Assembly: GCF_021245725.1 (NCBI RefSeq)
Contig: NZ_JAJGSX010000014.1
Span: 167,531 to 231,530, forward strand
Length of the DNA stretch: 64,000 nucleotides
Direction of reading: 5' to 3'
From: Pseudonocardia sp. TRM90224
GTDB taxonomy: Bacteria > Actinomycetota > Actinomycetes > Mycobacteriales > Pseudonocardiaceae
Positions 9,112 to 18,071 of the stretch are shown here, piece after piece. Position 1 is the stretch's first letter; every line of letters begins with the position of its first letter. Under the pieces are notes generated by a model. That model was not told the DNA's origin. It saw only the letters and a list, made by a program, of their open reading frames with translations, and made no database searches. The translations under genes and the position numbers were made by a program.

Positions 9112-12100
9112 ATGCCTCGGAACGGTCCGGGCGACCTCCAACGGGCCGGTGTAGCGGTGGGGAGACATCGGCCGAGCGATCATCCGGAAGAGGCTGCCGA
9201 GGCCGACGGATCCGTCCGGACGCAGGTCGTGCAGGCGGAGAAGAAGTCCGCGACCGACGTCCCGGACGACGACCAGATCGAGAGCAAGGTCCGCGTCGGC
9301 GCGAAGCTCTCGGCGATCACGCTGCTGGTCACCCAGATCGTCTCGTTCGTGCAGACCTTCCTGCTGGCGAACTTCCTCTCGCCGGCGGAGCTCGGCATCT
9401 TCGCCGCGGGCACGGTGCTCACCGGCTTCCTGGTGAGCGTCTCGGAGGGCGGGCTTCGGCTCGCGCTCGTGCAGCGTGAGGACGACATCGAGGACGCCGC
9501 CGACACCGTCTTCTGGGTCACCCTGACCACCGGTGTGCTGCTCGCGCTCGCCGCGGTCGCCGTCGCACCGCTGATCGGCAGCTACTACACCGACGCCAGC
9601 GACGTCATCGCCTCGATCGCCGCGCTGACCGCCGGCACGCTCGTGCTGCACTCGCTGACGAACGTCCCCGACGGCCTGATGCAGCGCCAGCTCAACTTCA
9701 AGCGCCGCGTGATCGTCGACCCGGCCCGCGTGATCGGCTACGCGACCGTCACCACGACCCTGGCGGCGATGGGCTGGGGCGTCTGGTCGATGGTCGTCGG
9801 CCAGTACGTCTCGATGGGCATCTGGGTGGTGCTCACGTGGTGGCTGGCCAAGTGGCGGCCGGGGGTCGGGCGCCCGTCGTACAAGCTGTGGCGCGAGATG
9901 GCGAAGTTCGCCTTCCCTCTGATGATCGAGGGCCTGGCCGAGCGGATCCGCACGATCGCGGAGAACGCGCTGGTCGGGCGGCTGAGCAACGCCGACCTCG
10001 GGCACTACCGGCAGGCGCAACGGCTCTCCCAGATCCCGGCGCTCGCCGTCGTGCAGATCGGGTCCTACATCCTCTTCCCCGCCTTCTCCCGCCTGGCCAA
10101 GCACCCGGAGCGGCTGAAGAAGTCGTTCCTCTCCGCGATGCAGCTGAGCTGGCTGTTCTCGATCGCGGTGGCCGGGCTGATCTTCGCGCTCGGTCAGCCG
10201 GCCGTCGTGCTCGTGCTCGGTGAGAAGTGGCGCGAGTCCGGCATCGCGATGATCGCGATGGCGGGCTACGGCGTCGGCATCGCACTGCAGGCCGCGGGCA
10301 GCGAGGTGATCAAGGCGGCCGGCCGGCCGCAGCTGTTGAACTGGACCACCGCGATCAGCCTGGTGTGCGGCATCGGCATGCTCGCGGCGCTGCTGCCGCT
10401 CGGGCTGATCGGCGTCGGCATCGCGATGTCGGTCACCGAGCTGGTGCTCGGCGTCGTGATCGTCGGGCTCACCCGGGTGGTGCTGCCGTTCTCCGTCGGC
10501 AGGCTGCTGTGGATGCTGGTGCCGCCGACGATCGCGGCCGGCGCCGCCGCCTTCGCCTCCTGGTACCTGGAGACCCACTTCGTCCAGGCCGAGTCGTTCG
10601 GGCGGCTGCTCGGCTTCGTCGTGCTGCTGGGCGAGATCCTGCTGTTCTTCGTGATGTTCCTCGTCGCGATGACGGTGGTCGCGCCGCACCTGATGAAGCG
10701 CGCACTCGGTGGTGTCATGGCCAAGCTCGGCCGCGGCGGCGACACCGACGACGAGGACGAGGAGGACGAAGAGGAGGAGGACGACGAGGACCTCGACAGC
10801 GGCGAGGTCCTCGTCCCGCGCCGCCGCCCGACGTTCGACTTCGACCAGCCGACGATGCTGCTGCCGGTCTACTCCGTCGACGACACGATGGAGATCCGCC
10901 TGCGCGGAGCGCGGCAGCCGCAGCGGCCGATGCCGCCTCCGCCGCCGCGCCGGCCGCGCCGCCCGCAGCCCCCGCCGCCGTCGATGCGCACGGCGCACCT
11001 CGAGACGCAGGCGCTGCCGGCGCAGTCTGCAGCCCAGCCCGGTTCAGCCCAGCCCGGTTCAGCCCAGCTCGGCCCGGCCCAGCCCGCGCCGCCGACGGAG
11101 GCGATGCCGAAGCAGGAGGCGCCGCAGCCACCGGACGTGCGGACGCAGGCGATTCCCCAGCAGAAGGCACCCCTTTCGAAGGGCGGGCCCGACGAGCCCG
11201 GCCCGCCGTCGGGACGCCGTTCGCGGGAGATGCCGCTCGACGCCCGCGCGGAGGGCCTCGACGATTCGCTTCCGCCGCGCAGGTCCGCCCCCGATACGGG
11301 GGACCGGCCGCTGCCGCGCCGGCGCCCCGGCGACGAGGCGCCCCGGTTCGGGCCGCCGCCGCGCCGCGCCGGCGGGACCGGGGAGCGGCCGGTGCCCCGC
11401 GGGGGCGACGGCTTCGGCGGTCCCGAGTCCGGCGAGCACCCGCTGCCGCCGCGCCCCGCGGGCGCGCCGGCGCCGGTGTCGGGCCGCCGGCGGCGGCGGG
11501 ACCCGGACGACGAGCCGTCGATCCCGCCCCGGTTCGGTGGGGTGTCGCGGGGTCCGGATTCCGACGAGCACCCGTTGCCGCCGCGGCGCCCTGGTTCGCC
11601 GACGGTTGCGCAGCCGCTCCCGCCGATGCCGCCCCAGCCCCAGTCGGGCCGCCGCCGGTTGGAGCTCGACGACTCGGACGAGCGTCCGTTGCCGCCCCGT
11701 CGTCCCGGGTCGCCGACGGTTGCGCAGCCGATGCCGCCGATGCCGCCCCAGTCGGGCCGCCGCCGGTTGGAGCTCGACGACTCGGACGAGCGTCCGTTGC
11801 ACCCGGGTGCGCCGACCGTCGGCCAGCCGATCCAGCAGCCCCCGCCCATGCCCCCGTCCGTACCGCAGTCCCCGCCGCAGCCGGGGCGCAGGCGGTTGGC
11901 GGAGCCGGAGGGCGAGCCGCACGGCCCGACCCGCGCCGGTCCGTCGGGCGAGCGACCGGTGCGTCCGCCCGGTACCGGCGAGAACGGCATGCCGCCGCGG
12001 CGTCCGATGCCACCTCGTGGGCAGCCGGGTGGGCAGTCGGGTGAGCGGCCGATGCCGCCGCGCGGCCCGGTCTCCGGCGAGCACCCGTTGCCGCCGCGGC

Positions 12101-12852
12101 GACCCGGCCCTGGTCCCGGCCCCGTGCGCGGAGCCACCTCCGGCGAGCGCGAGGTGCCCAGGCACGGGCCTCGTCCCGGCCACGAGACCGGCGAGCGGCC
12201 CCTGCCGCGTCGACCACTGCCGGCCAACGGCGACGGCCCCGCGCGGCCCGGCCATACCGGCGAGCGGCCCGTCCCGCGTGGCGAACCGGCGAGCGGTGGC
12301 CGCCGACGGCCGGAAGGCCCCGACCAGGGCGACGGTGGCCACGCGCTGCCGCCGCGGACCGGGGCGCCGTCGAGGCGGCGGAACGGGGAGCGCCCAGGAC
12401 AGGATTCCGGGCAGGATTCCGGCGAGCACGTGCTGCCGACCCGCGCCGAGGGCTCCGGCCGGCCGCCCCGCTACGCCGACGACGAGCCGCGGCGCCGGCG
12501 CGTCGACCCCGACGCCCCGGAACGCGGAGTGCCACCACGCCGCCCGGCCGGACCGTCACCCGAGCCCCCACGCCGCACGCCGATGAACGGGCCGGTCAAC
12601 CCGGAACAGCCGCAGGGCCCGCGGCGAGCGGGCCCCCCGCAGGCACCGCCCACCGTGGCGTGGCGGCGACCGCAGGAGGAGCCGTCGTCGACGGAGCTGC
12701 TGCCGACGCAGGAGCGCGACGACCCCCGACCCGCGCGGCGGGGCGAGGCCCCGCCGAACGGCGGTGGCCGCCGGCGCGCGCCGGAACCGCCCGAGCAGCC
12801 GGAGGCGCAGCCCCGCCCCCTGCCGGCACCGCCGTCCCGCCCGCGCACCTGA
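9112..12852 (+). CDS. Wzx-type polysaccharide flippase with very long Pro-rich repetitive tail
   Basis: A 1246-residue protein, about 2.5 times the usual flippase length. Residues about 60-540 form a multi-helix MOP-superfamily domain (VGAKLSAITLLVTQIVSFVQ through a last helix near 520-540) that moves lipid-linked repeat units across the membrane. An acidic run (about 544-565, mostly D and E) and then roughly 600 residues of low-complexity Pro/Arg/Gly sequence follow. From about residue 725 to 1110 a motif of the type SGERPLPPRR recurs about a dozen times. The tail should be cytoplasmic if the helix count is even. The ATG at 9112 lacks a clear ribosome-binding site; GTG codons at 9157 or 9229 are possible. 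Codon position bias stays consistent into the tail, so I regard it as translated. Confidence 0.82.
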   Translation: MPRNGPGDLQRAGVAVGRHRPSDHPEEAAEADGSVRTQVVQAEKKSATDVPDDDQIESKVRVGAKLSAITLLVTQIVSFVQTFLLANFLSPAELGIFAAGTVLTGFLVSVSEGGLRLALVQREDDIEDAADTVFWVTLTTGVLLALAAVAVAPLIGSYYTDASDVIASIAALTAGTLVLHSLTNVPDGLMQRQLNFKRRVIVDPARVIGYATVTTTLAAMGWGVWSMVVGQYVSMGIWVVLTWWLAKWRPGVGRPSYKLWREMAKFAFPLMIEGLAERIRTIAENALVGRLSNADLGHYRQAQRLSQIPALAVVQIGSYILFPAFSRLAKHPERLKKSFLSAMQLSWLFSIAVAGLIFALGQPAVVLVLGEKWRESGIAMIAMAGYGVGIALQAAGSEVIKAAGRPQLLNWTTAISLVCGIGMLAALLPLGLIGVGIAMSVTELVLGVVIVGLTRVVLPFSVGRLLWMLVPPTIAAGAAAFASWYLETHFVQAESFGRLLGFVVLLGEILLFFVMFLVAMTVVAPHLMKRALGGVMAKLGRGGDTDDEDEEDEEEEDDEDLDSGEVLVPRRRPTFDFDQPTMLLPVYSVDDTMEIRLRGARQPQRPMPPPPPRRPRRPQPPPPSMRTAHLETQALPAQSAAQPGSAQPGSAQLGPAQPAPPTEAMPKQEAPQPPDVRTQAIPQQKAPLSKGGPDEPGPPSGRRSREMPLDARAEGLDDSLPPRRSAPDTGDRPLPRRRPGDEAPRFGPPPRRAGGTGERPVPRGGDGFGGPESGEHPLPPRPAGAPAPVSGRRRRRDPDDEPSIPPRFGGVSRGPDSDEHPLPPRRPGSPTVAQPLPPMPPQPQSGRRRLELDDSDERPLPPRRPGSPTVAQPMPPMPPQSGRRRLELDDSDERPLHPGAPTVGQPIQQPPPMPPSVPQSPPQPGRRRLAEPEGEPHGPTRAGPSGERPVRPPGTGENGMPPRRPMPPRGQPGGQSGERPMPPRGPVSGEHPLPPRRPGPGPGPVRGATSGEREVPRHGPRPGHETGERPLPRRPLPANGDGPARPGHTGERPVPRGEPASGGRRRPEGPDQGDGGHALPPRTGAPSRRRNGERPGQDSGQDSGEHVLPTRAEGSGRPPRYADDEPRRRRVDPDAPERGVPPRRPAGPSPEPPRRTPMNGPVNPEQPQGPRRAGPPQAPPTVAWRRPQEEPSSTELLPTQERDDPRPARRGEAPPNGGGRRRAPEPPEQPEAQPRPLPAPPSRPRT
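11290..12440. repeat. Degenerate coding repeats, (S/T)(G/D)E(R/H)P(L/V/M)P type
   Basis: The DNA under the flippase tail carries about twelve imperfect repeats. Examples are SGEHPLPPR, SDEHPLPPRRPG, SDERPLPPRRPG, SGERPMPPRG and TGERPVPRG. Two neighbouring units around 11640-11800 are almost identical at the DNA level, which points to recent in-frame duplication. Confidence 0.8.
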
Positions 12853-12863
12853 GCCACGGGAAC

Positions 12864-12926
12864 CGTCGACAACGACGTTCTGGCTGTTTTGAAACGTTCC
12901 AAGCGACCAGAACGTCGTTGTCGACG
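12864..12926. terminator. 20-bp perfect inverted repeat between convergent genes
   Basis: Arms 12864-12883 (CGTCGACAACGACGTTCTGG) and 12907-12926 are exact reverse complements with a 23-base loop. The element fills most of the 87-bp gap between the flippase stop and the polyprenyl synthase stop, so a bidirectional transcription stop is likely. There is no U-tract after either arm. A protein-binding palindrome is the alternative. Confidence 0.7.
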
Positions 12927-12939
12927 CTCACACCCCGCA

Positions 12940-13983
12940 CTAGTGATCCCGCCTTCCGATCAGCTCGGCTATTGCGCGCAGGTCCCTCGTCGCGCCCTCG
13001 CCAATCCGGTCGAGCCGCTGCAGCGCGCCGGCCAGCAGCGAGTCGGCCCGCTGCTGGCACCACGCCCGGCCACCGGCCTCCTCGACGAGGTCGGCGGCGC
13101 GGGCCAGCTCGTCCTCGCTGAGCACCGCGTCGTCGAAGTACAGCGTGCGCAGCTTCGCGGCGGCCGCGGTCTCCGAGGTCAATGCGGCAACGACGGGCAG
13201 CGACTTCTTGCGGCACCGCAGGTCGTTGCGGACCGGCTTGCCGGTGGTCTCGGGGTCGCCCCAGATCCCGAGCAGGTCGTCGATCAGCTGGAACGCCAGC
13301 CCGAGCTGGCAGCCGAACCGGCCCATCTCCTGCACCTGCAGCTCCGAACCCCCACCGAGCAGGGCACCCAGCGCGCACGCGCAGCCGAGCAGGGCGCCCG
13401 TCTTGGCCTCGGCCATGCGGAGGCACTCGGTGAGGGTGACGTCCGTGCGCCGCTCGAACGCCAGGTCGGCGATCTGCCCGTCGACGAGCGCCTGCACGGT
13501 GCTGCTGAGCATCCGCACCGCCGGCGCCGACGCCGGATGGTCCGAGGCGGCGAGTACGTCCATCGCGAGCGACAGCAACGCATCGCCCGCCAGGATCGCG
13601 GGGCCGACCCCGAACACCGCCCACGTGGTCGGGCGGTGCCGGCGGGTCAGGTCGTTGTCCATGACGTCGTCGTGCAGGAGCGAGAAGTTGTGCACCAGCT
13701 CCACCGCGACGGCGGCCGGCACCGCGGCCGTCACGGGGTCGGCCCCGCTGTCGATCCGGCCCTCGATGGACGCCGCCGTCAGCAGCGTCAACGCGGGCCG
13801 GATCGCCTTGCCGCCGGTTGCGCCTGCCGGCGCGCCGTCCTCGTCCCACCAGCCCAGGTGGTAGCCGGCGACGTGCTGCATCGCGTTCGGCAGCGTGTTC
13901 ACCGCACGCAGCAGCGCCGGCTCCCACCGCCTCCGCACGGCAGTGAGCAGGTCACCGGCGTCGTTCCTGGTTGCTGCGGTCAT
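12940..13983 (-). CDS. Polyprenyl diphosphate synthase (family-2 encapsulin-associated)
   Basis: A 347-residue trans-isoprenyl diphosphate synthase. It has the first Asp-rich motif LLHDDVMDNDLTRR (DDVMD at 105-109), the GGKAIRP substrate site (58-63), and the second Asp-rich region FQLIDDLLGIWGDPETTGK (DD at 235-236). It condenses IPP with an allylic diphosphate; GPP, FPP or GGPP as product cannot be decided by eye. Its ATG overlaps the stop of the second shell gene by 4 bp, so it is the third gene of the encapsulin operon. Polyprenyl transferases are known cargo of family-2B encapsulins. Here only about 15 residues precede the catalytic fold, so the long disordered N-terminal loading segment reported for such cargo is not evident. 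Confidence 0.9.
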   Translation of the reverse strand: MTAATRNDAGDLLTAVRRRWEPALLRAVNTLPNAMQHVAGYHLGWWDEDGAPAGATGGKAIRPALTLLTAASIEGRIDSGADPVTAAVPAAVAVELVHNFSLLHDDVMDNDLTRRHRPTTWAVFGVGPAILAGDALLSLAMDVLAASDHPASAPAVRMLSSTVQALVDGQIADLAFERRTDVTLTECLRMAEAKTGALLGCACALGALLGGGSELQVQEMGRFGCQLGLAFQLIDDLLGIWGDPETTGKPVRNDLRCRKKSLPVVAALTSETAAAAKLRTLYFDDAVLSEDELARAADLVEEAGGRAWCQQRADSLLAGALQRLDRIGEGATRDLRAIAELIGRRDH

Positions 13984-15386
13984 GCCGGGTCCCTCCGTCC
14001 GATCTCGACGTTCTCCAGCACCCCGAGCGCGTCGGGCACCAGCACCGCGGCCGAGTAGTAGGCGCTGACCAGGTACGACATGACCGCTTTCGCGTCGATC
14101 CCGGTGAAGCGGACGGAGAGGCCCGGCTGGTGCTCGTCGGGCAGGTCGGTCGGGAGCAGCCCGATCACGCCGCTCGACTCCTCGCCCGTGCGCATCGCGA
14201 GGATCGACGTGGTGCCGTGCTCGCTGATCGGGATCTTGTCGCACGGCAGCACCGGCACGCCGCGCCAGCCGGTGTGCCGCTCGCCCTCCACCACGACGTC
14301 GGTCGGGTAGATGCCGCGCCGGCTGCACTCCCGGCGCACCGCCGCGATCGCGAGCGGGTGGGCCAGGAAGAACGCCGTGCTGCGGCGCCGGCTCAGCAGG
14401 TCGTCCATGTCCGCGGGCGCAGGCGGCCCTTCCCGGGTCTGGACGCGCTGCGCGAACGCGGTGTTGTGCAGCAACCCGAAGCCGGGATCGTTGAGCAGCG
14501 CGTGCTCCTGCCGCTCGCGCAGCTCCTCGACGGTGAGGCGCAGCTGCTGCTGGGTCTGGTCCATCGGCTTGCCGTAGAGGTCGGCCACCCGCGAGTGCAC
14601 GCGCAGGACGGTCTGCGCGACCGACAGCTCGTACTCCCGTGGCGCGAGCTCGTAGTCGACGTAGGTCGCCGGCAGCACCGGCTCGCCGGTGTGCCCGGCG
14701 GCCAGCTCGACGACGGCCTCGCCGTACTTGTTGCGGGCCGGCCCCGGCCTGCTGCCGAGCTCGGCGAGGTGCGCCCGCAGCGCCGGCGCGACGTCGAGGA
14801 ACTCCGCGACGGTCGTCCGGGAGAGCGCCAGCACCACGCACGGCGTCACCGCCTTCGCGGTGAACGCCCACGTGCTCTCCCGGTCTGTGAGGAGCTCGTC
14901 GCCGAGGTGGTCACCGTCGCCGAGCGAGCCGAGCGAGGCGGGCTCGCCGTACGGGCCGGTGCCGAGCTTGGTCACCTTGCCGTGCGCGATGAGCACGATC
15001 TCCTCGACCGGGCTGCCCGCGGTGGCGAGCACCTCGCCCGGTTCGAGGCTGCGCTGCTCGAACCGCCCGGCGAGCGCGGTCAGCGTCAACGGGTCGGTGA
15101 ACGCCCGCAGCGCGGCGAGCTCGCCCAGCTCCTCCGGGATGACCTGCACGGTCGAGCCCGTCTGGACGAACTCGACCCGGCCGTCCCCGACGGTGGACGA
15201 CAACCGCCGGTTCACCCGGTACGTGCCGGCGTCGACCGGCACCCACGGCAGCATGCGCAGCAGCCACCGCGGGGTGATCCCCTGCATGTGCGGGACGGAC
15301 TTCGTCGTGGTGGCGAGGTTGCGCGCCGTCGAGGTCTGCAGGCTCGTCGGCGGCGGGGGCTCCGCCAGCTCGGGGGTGGTCGTCAC
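13980..15386 (-). CDS. Family 2B encapsulin shell protein (second paralog)
   Basis: A 468-residue shell protein of the family-2 encapsulins: an HK97-type fold split by an inserted cyclic-nucleotide-binding-like domain (about residues 95-210, with GDHLGDELL and FTAKAVTPC). The N-terminal arm shares TSTARNLATTTKSVP and RWLLRMLPWVP with its upstream neighbour. The C-terminal half has the conserved blocks REYELSVAQTVLRVHSRVAD, FFLAHPLAIAAVRRECSRRG, WRGVPVLPCDKIP and SYLVSAYYSAAVLVPDALG. The inserted domain lacks the PRxA-type Arg that holds the cyclic-nucleotide phosphate in CRP. The GTG start lies 3 bp after the first shell gene. Such proteins were formerly annotated as Crp/Fnr regulators (cnb genes); there is no DNA-binding domain. 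Confidence 0.9.
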   Translation of the reverse strand: MTTTPELAEPPPPTSLQTSTARNLATTTKSVPHMQGITPRWLLRMLPWVPVDAGTYRVNRRLSSTVGDGRVEFVQTGSTVQVIPEELGELAALRAFTDPLTLTALAGRFEQRSLEPGEVLATAGSPVEEIVLIAHGKVTKLGTGPYGEPASLGSLGDGDHLGDELLTDRESTWAFTAKAVTPCVVLALSRTTVAEFLDVAPALRAHLAELGSRPGPARNKYGEAVVELAAGHTGEPVLPATYVDYELAPREYELSVAQTVLRVHSRVADLYGKPMDQTQQQLRLTVEELRERQEHALLNDPGFGLLHNTAFAQRVQTREGPPAPADMDDLLSRRRSTAFFLAHPLAIAAVRRECSRRGIYPTDVVVEGERHTGWRGVPVLPCDKIPISEHGTTSILAMRTGEESSGVIGLLPTDLPDEHQPGLSVRFTGIDAKAVMSYLVSAYYSAAVLVPDALGVLENVEIGRRDPA

Positions 15387-15389
15387 AGG

Positions 15390-16805
15390 TCAGTCCTCGC
15401 GACCGATCTCGACGTTCTCGAGCACGGCGAGCGCGTCGGGCACCAGCACGGCCGCCGAGTAGTAGGCGCTGACGAGGTAGGAGATGACGGCCTTCTCGTC
15501 GATGTTCATGAAGCGGACGTTGAGCCCGGGCTGGTACTCGTCGGGCAGGCCGGTCTGGTGCAGGCCGACCACACCCTGGTTCGCCTCGCCGGTGCGCACG
15601 AGCATCACCGAGCTGGTTCGCGCTTCGCTCATCGGGATCTTGTTGCACGGCAGCACCGGCACGCCGCGCCAGGCCGGCACGTGGTTGCCGCCCATCTCGA
15701 CGCTCTGCGGGTAGAGGCCGCGCTTGGAGCATTCGCGGCCGAACGCCGCGATCGTCCGCGGGTGGGCGAGGAAGAAGCCGGGTTCCTTCCAGACGATCGA
15801 CAGCAGCTCGTCGAAGTCGTCGGGCGTGGGCGGGCCGCTCGTGGCGTGGATGCGGTTGCCGAGGTCGGCGTTGTGCAGCAGCCCGAAGTCGCGGTTGTTG
15901 ACCAGCTCGTGCTCCTGGCGCTCGCGCAGCTCCTCGATCGTGAGCCGCAGCTGCTGCTCGGTCTGGTTCATCGGCTTGTTGTAGAGATCGGCGACCCTGC
16001 TGTGGACGCGCAGCACGGTCTGGGCGACCGACAGCTCGTACTCGCGAGGGCTGTGCTCGTAGTCGACGAACGTCTGCGGCAGGTCGTACTCGCCGTCCTG
16101 GCCGGCGGCGACGTCGACAGCGGCTTCCCCGGAGGCGTTCTGGGGCCGGTCGGTGGCCGCGAGCCGGTGCTGGATGTGCGAGCGCAGCCCGCCCGCGTTG
16201 CCGTTCATCTCGTCGAAGGCCTGGCGGCTCAGCGTGAGCACGGTGCACGGGGTGACGGCCTTGGCCGTGTACTCCCACTGCTCGTCGGCGTTGGCCAGCA
16301 TGCCGTCGCCGAAGTGGTCGCCGTCGGCGAGCACACCCAGCACGGTCTGGTCGCCGTACTTGCCCCGGCCGAGCTTGTTGATCTTGCCGTGGGCGATGAG
16401 GAAGACCTGGTCGGCCCGGCCGCCCTCCTCGACGAGCACGTCCCCGGGCGAGTACTCGCGCTGGACGAACCGGTCGGCGAGGGCGGTGAGCACCTCCACG
16501 TCGTCGAAGCCGCGCAGCAGCCGCAGCTCACCGAGCTCCCGGGGGATCACCTTGACCTCGGCGCCGGTCGTGGTGAACTCCACCCGGCCGTCGCCGACGG
16601 TGTAGCTGAGCCTGCGGTTCACCCGGAACACACCACCGTCGGCCTGCACCCACGGCAGCATCCGGAGCAGCCACCGGGACGTGATTCCCTGCATCTGCGG
16701 GACGGACTTCGTCGTCGTCGCGAGATTTCGGGCGGCTGAGGTGTCGAGGCTCGTGCGCGGCGGAACTTCGGGTGCCTGGGCGTCGAGGGGTTCGGTTGTT
16801 GTCAT
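15390..16805 (-). CDS. Family 2B encapsulin shell protein (first paralog)
   Basis: A 471-residue family-2B shell protein, clearly related to the next gene but distinct (roughly 60% identical by eye). Blocks in order: N-arm with TSAARNLATTTKSVP; RWLLRMLPWVQ; inserted CNB-like domain (about 95-215, GDHFGDGML, YTAKAVTPC); then VLRVHSRVADLYNKP, FFLAHPRTIAAFGRECSKRG, WRGVPVLPCNKIP, RFMNIDEKAVISYLVSAYYS and VLENVEIG. The ATG at 16805 is chosen over an in-frame TTG at 16820 because it aligns with the MTTT start of the partner and has GGTGG upstream. First gene of the shell-shell-polyprenyl synthase operon; a mixed two-protein shell is likely. Confidence 0.9.
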   Translation of the reverse strand: MTTTEPLDAQAPEVPPRTSLDTSAARNLATTTKSVPQMQGITSRWLLRMLPWVQADGGVFRVNRRLSYTVGDGRVEFTTTGAEVKVIPRELGELRLLRGFDDVEVLTALADRFVQREYSPGDVLVEEGGRADQVFLIAHGKINKLGRGKYGDQTVLGVLADGDHFGDGMLANADEQWEYTAKAVTPCTVLTLSRQAFDEMNGNAGGLRSHIQHRLAATDRPQNASGEAAVDVAAGQDGEYDLPQTFVDYEHSPREYELSVAQTVLRVHSRVADLYNKPMNQTEQQLRLTIEELRERQEHELVNNRDFGLLHNADLGNRIHATSGPPTPDDFDELLSIVWKEPGFFLAHPRTIAAFGRECSKRGLYPQSVEMGGNHVPAWRGVPVLPCNKIPMSEARTSSVMLVRTGEANQGVVGLHQTGLPDEYQPGLNVRFMNIDEKAVISYLVSAYYSAAVLVPDALAVLENVEIGRED

Positions 16806-16940
16806 CACACATACCACCAATCTGCGGAGTGTTGGAAATGTGTCGAAGTGGGCGGAATCGGACCGTGTGCAGGCGGCCGTGAAGTGTTCTTTCCGGAATG
16901 GTGATCATGAATTGTTAAGCCAGTGACTCAGGGGATTTGA

Positions 16941-17879
16941 TCAACGCACCCGCAGTACCGCGGACAATGCGCCAACAGAAACTGACATGACGAATACTCC
17001 GAGCACTGCGATCACGGCGGCCGTCATCGCCACCGACCGCGTCGGCCGCTCCCGCGGTGCGGCGGCGCGCTCGGCGATCGCGGCCGCGACGGGCGGCGGC
17101 GCATCTGCCGCCGGTGCGGCGACCGGACCGCCGGGCTCTGCCGACGAGGGGGTCGATGAGAGGGCCGGTGGGAGGGCAGGTGGGGTAGCCGGCGTGGGAG
17201 CCGGCGCTGGACTGGCGGCAGGGGCGCCTCCGACGGGAGCGGGTGCGGGTGGCTGGACAGGTGGCTGCGCCGGCGCGGCCGGAGGGGGCGGGGCGGCGAT
17301 TGGGGCAGGTGCTGGTGCGGGTGCCGGCGACGGTGCGGGCGCGGGCGCCGGAGCGGGTTCCGGAATCGGAGCAGGGGCGGGTGGTTCTGCCGGTGGTGGC
17401 TCTGACCTGGGCGGAGGAGGCTCTGAAGGTGCCGGCGGCGGTTGGGCCGGCGGTGCCGGCGGCGGCGCGGCCACCGGCGGTGGGGGCGGCGGGGGCGGTG
17501 CGGGCAGGAGCGTGCTGGCCCGCGCCGAGACGGCGATGCCGAGCTGGGTCTCGCCGCTCACGGTGGCGGTGAGGGTGGCGCCGGCGCGGGCGGTTCCCGC
17601 GCACGACAAGGTCCTGCTCTGGCCGGGCAGCAGCAGCGGGACGAGCCACCTGCAGCCCGGTGCCGCCGACAGCTCCACGATGAGCCGGACGAGCACAGCG
17701 GTGCCGACGTTGCTCACCCTGGCGCTCTGGGTGATGCGGTCGCCGGGCCGTGCCGAGGCCGGGGTGAAGCCGGTGGTGACGGCAACGGCACCGGTATCGG
17801 CGCCCGTTGCAGCCGGGGCGCCGATCATTCCGATCATTAATACGATCATGGTCACCGCGAGCACTCGCCGCGTTGTCAT
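16941..17879 (-). CDS. Surface protein: signal peptide, small Ig-like domain, Pro/Ala stalk, C-terminal anchor
   Basis: A 312-residue protein. Residues 1-27 form a signal peptide (LAVTMIVLMIGMIGAPAATG, cleavage near ATGAD). Residues about 30-125 resemble a CARDB/DUF11-type beta-sandwich (ARPGDRITQSARVSNVGT) with two cysteines (APGCRW, LSCAG). A roughly 150-residue Pro/Ala stalk follows, then one hydrophobic helix (VAMTAAVIAVLGVFVMSVSV) and a short basic tail. This is the layout of a cell-wall-spanning membrane-anchored protein. It lies 135 bp upstream of the first encapsulin gene on the same strand and may be cotranscribed; no functional link is evident. The Gly-rich open frame on the opposite strand is its shadow. 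Confidence 0.75.
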   Translation of the reverse strand: MTTRRVLAVTMIVLMIGMIGAPAATGADTGAVAVTTGFTPASARPGDRITQSARVSNVGTAVLVRLIVELSAAPGCRWLVPLLLPGQSRTLSCAGTARAGATLTATVSGETQLGIAVSARASTLLPAPPPPPPPPVAAPPPAPPAQPPPAPSEPPPPRSEPPPAEPPAPAPIPEPAPAPAPAPSPAPAPAPAPIAAPPPPAAPAQPPVQPPAPAPVGGAPAASPAPAPTPATPPALPPALSSTPSSAEPGGPVAAPAADAPPPVAAAIAERAAAPRERPTRSVAMTAAVIAVLGVFVMSVSVGALSAVLRVR

Positions 17880-18071
17880 CAGCTGCCCTTCCGAGCGTGG
17901 CCGTCACACTTCCTAGTCGCCCCACTCCGGGGAGTACAGATACTTGCGAGTTGTTCACACGATCGGAGCGATTGCGATCGGGCGTCTCGACCCCCACCCG
18001 GGTGCGGCATAGCTTGGAGTGGCTCCGCCTCCCGTTCCGGGGTGTTCTCCGACAACTGACGAGGCTCAACT

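Noticed and set aside
12940..14871. A 643-residue fusion of an N-terminal Arg-rich domain to the polyprenyl synthase
   Set aside because: The extra N-terminal part is an out-of-frame reading of the shell gene; the ATG at 13983 with its ATGA overlap is the natural start.
13980..16805. Crp/Fnr-type transcription regulators
   Set aside because: The CNB-like domain invites this label, but there is no helix-turn-helix, and the flanking blocks match family-2B encapsulin shells.
16987..17916. Gly-rich PE-PGRS-like protein on the + strand
   Set aside because: It is the exact antisense of the Pro/Ala-rich surface protein, which has a signal peptide, cysteines and a membrane anchor; the Gly runs are just complements of Pro codons.
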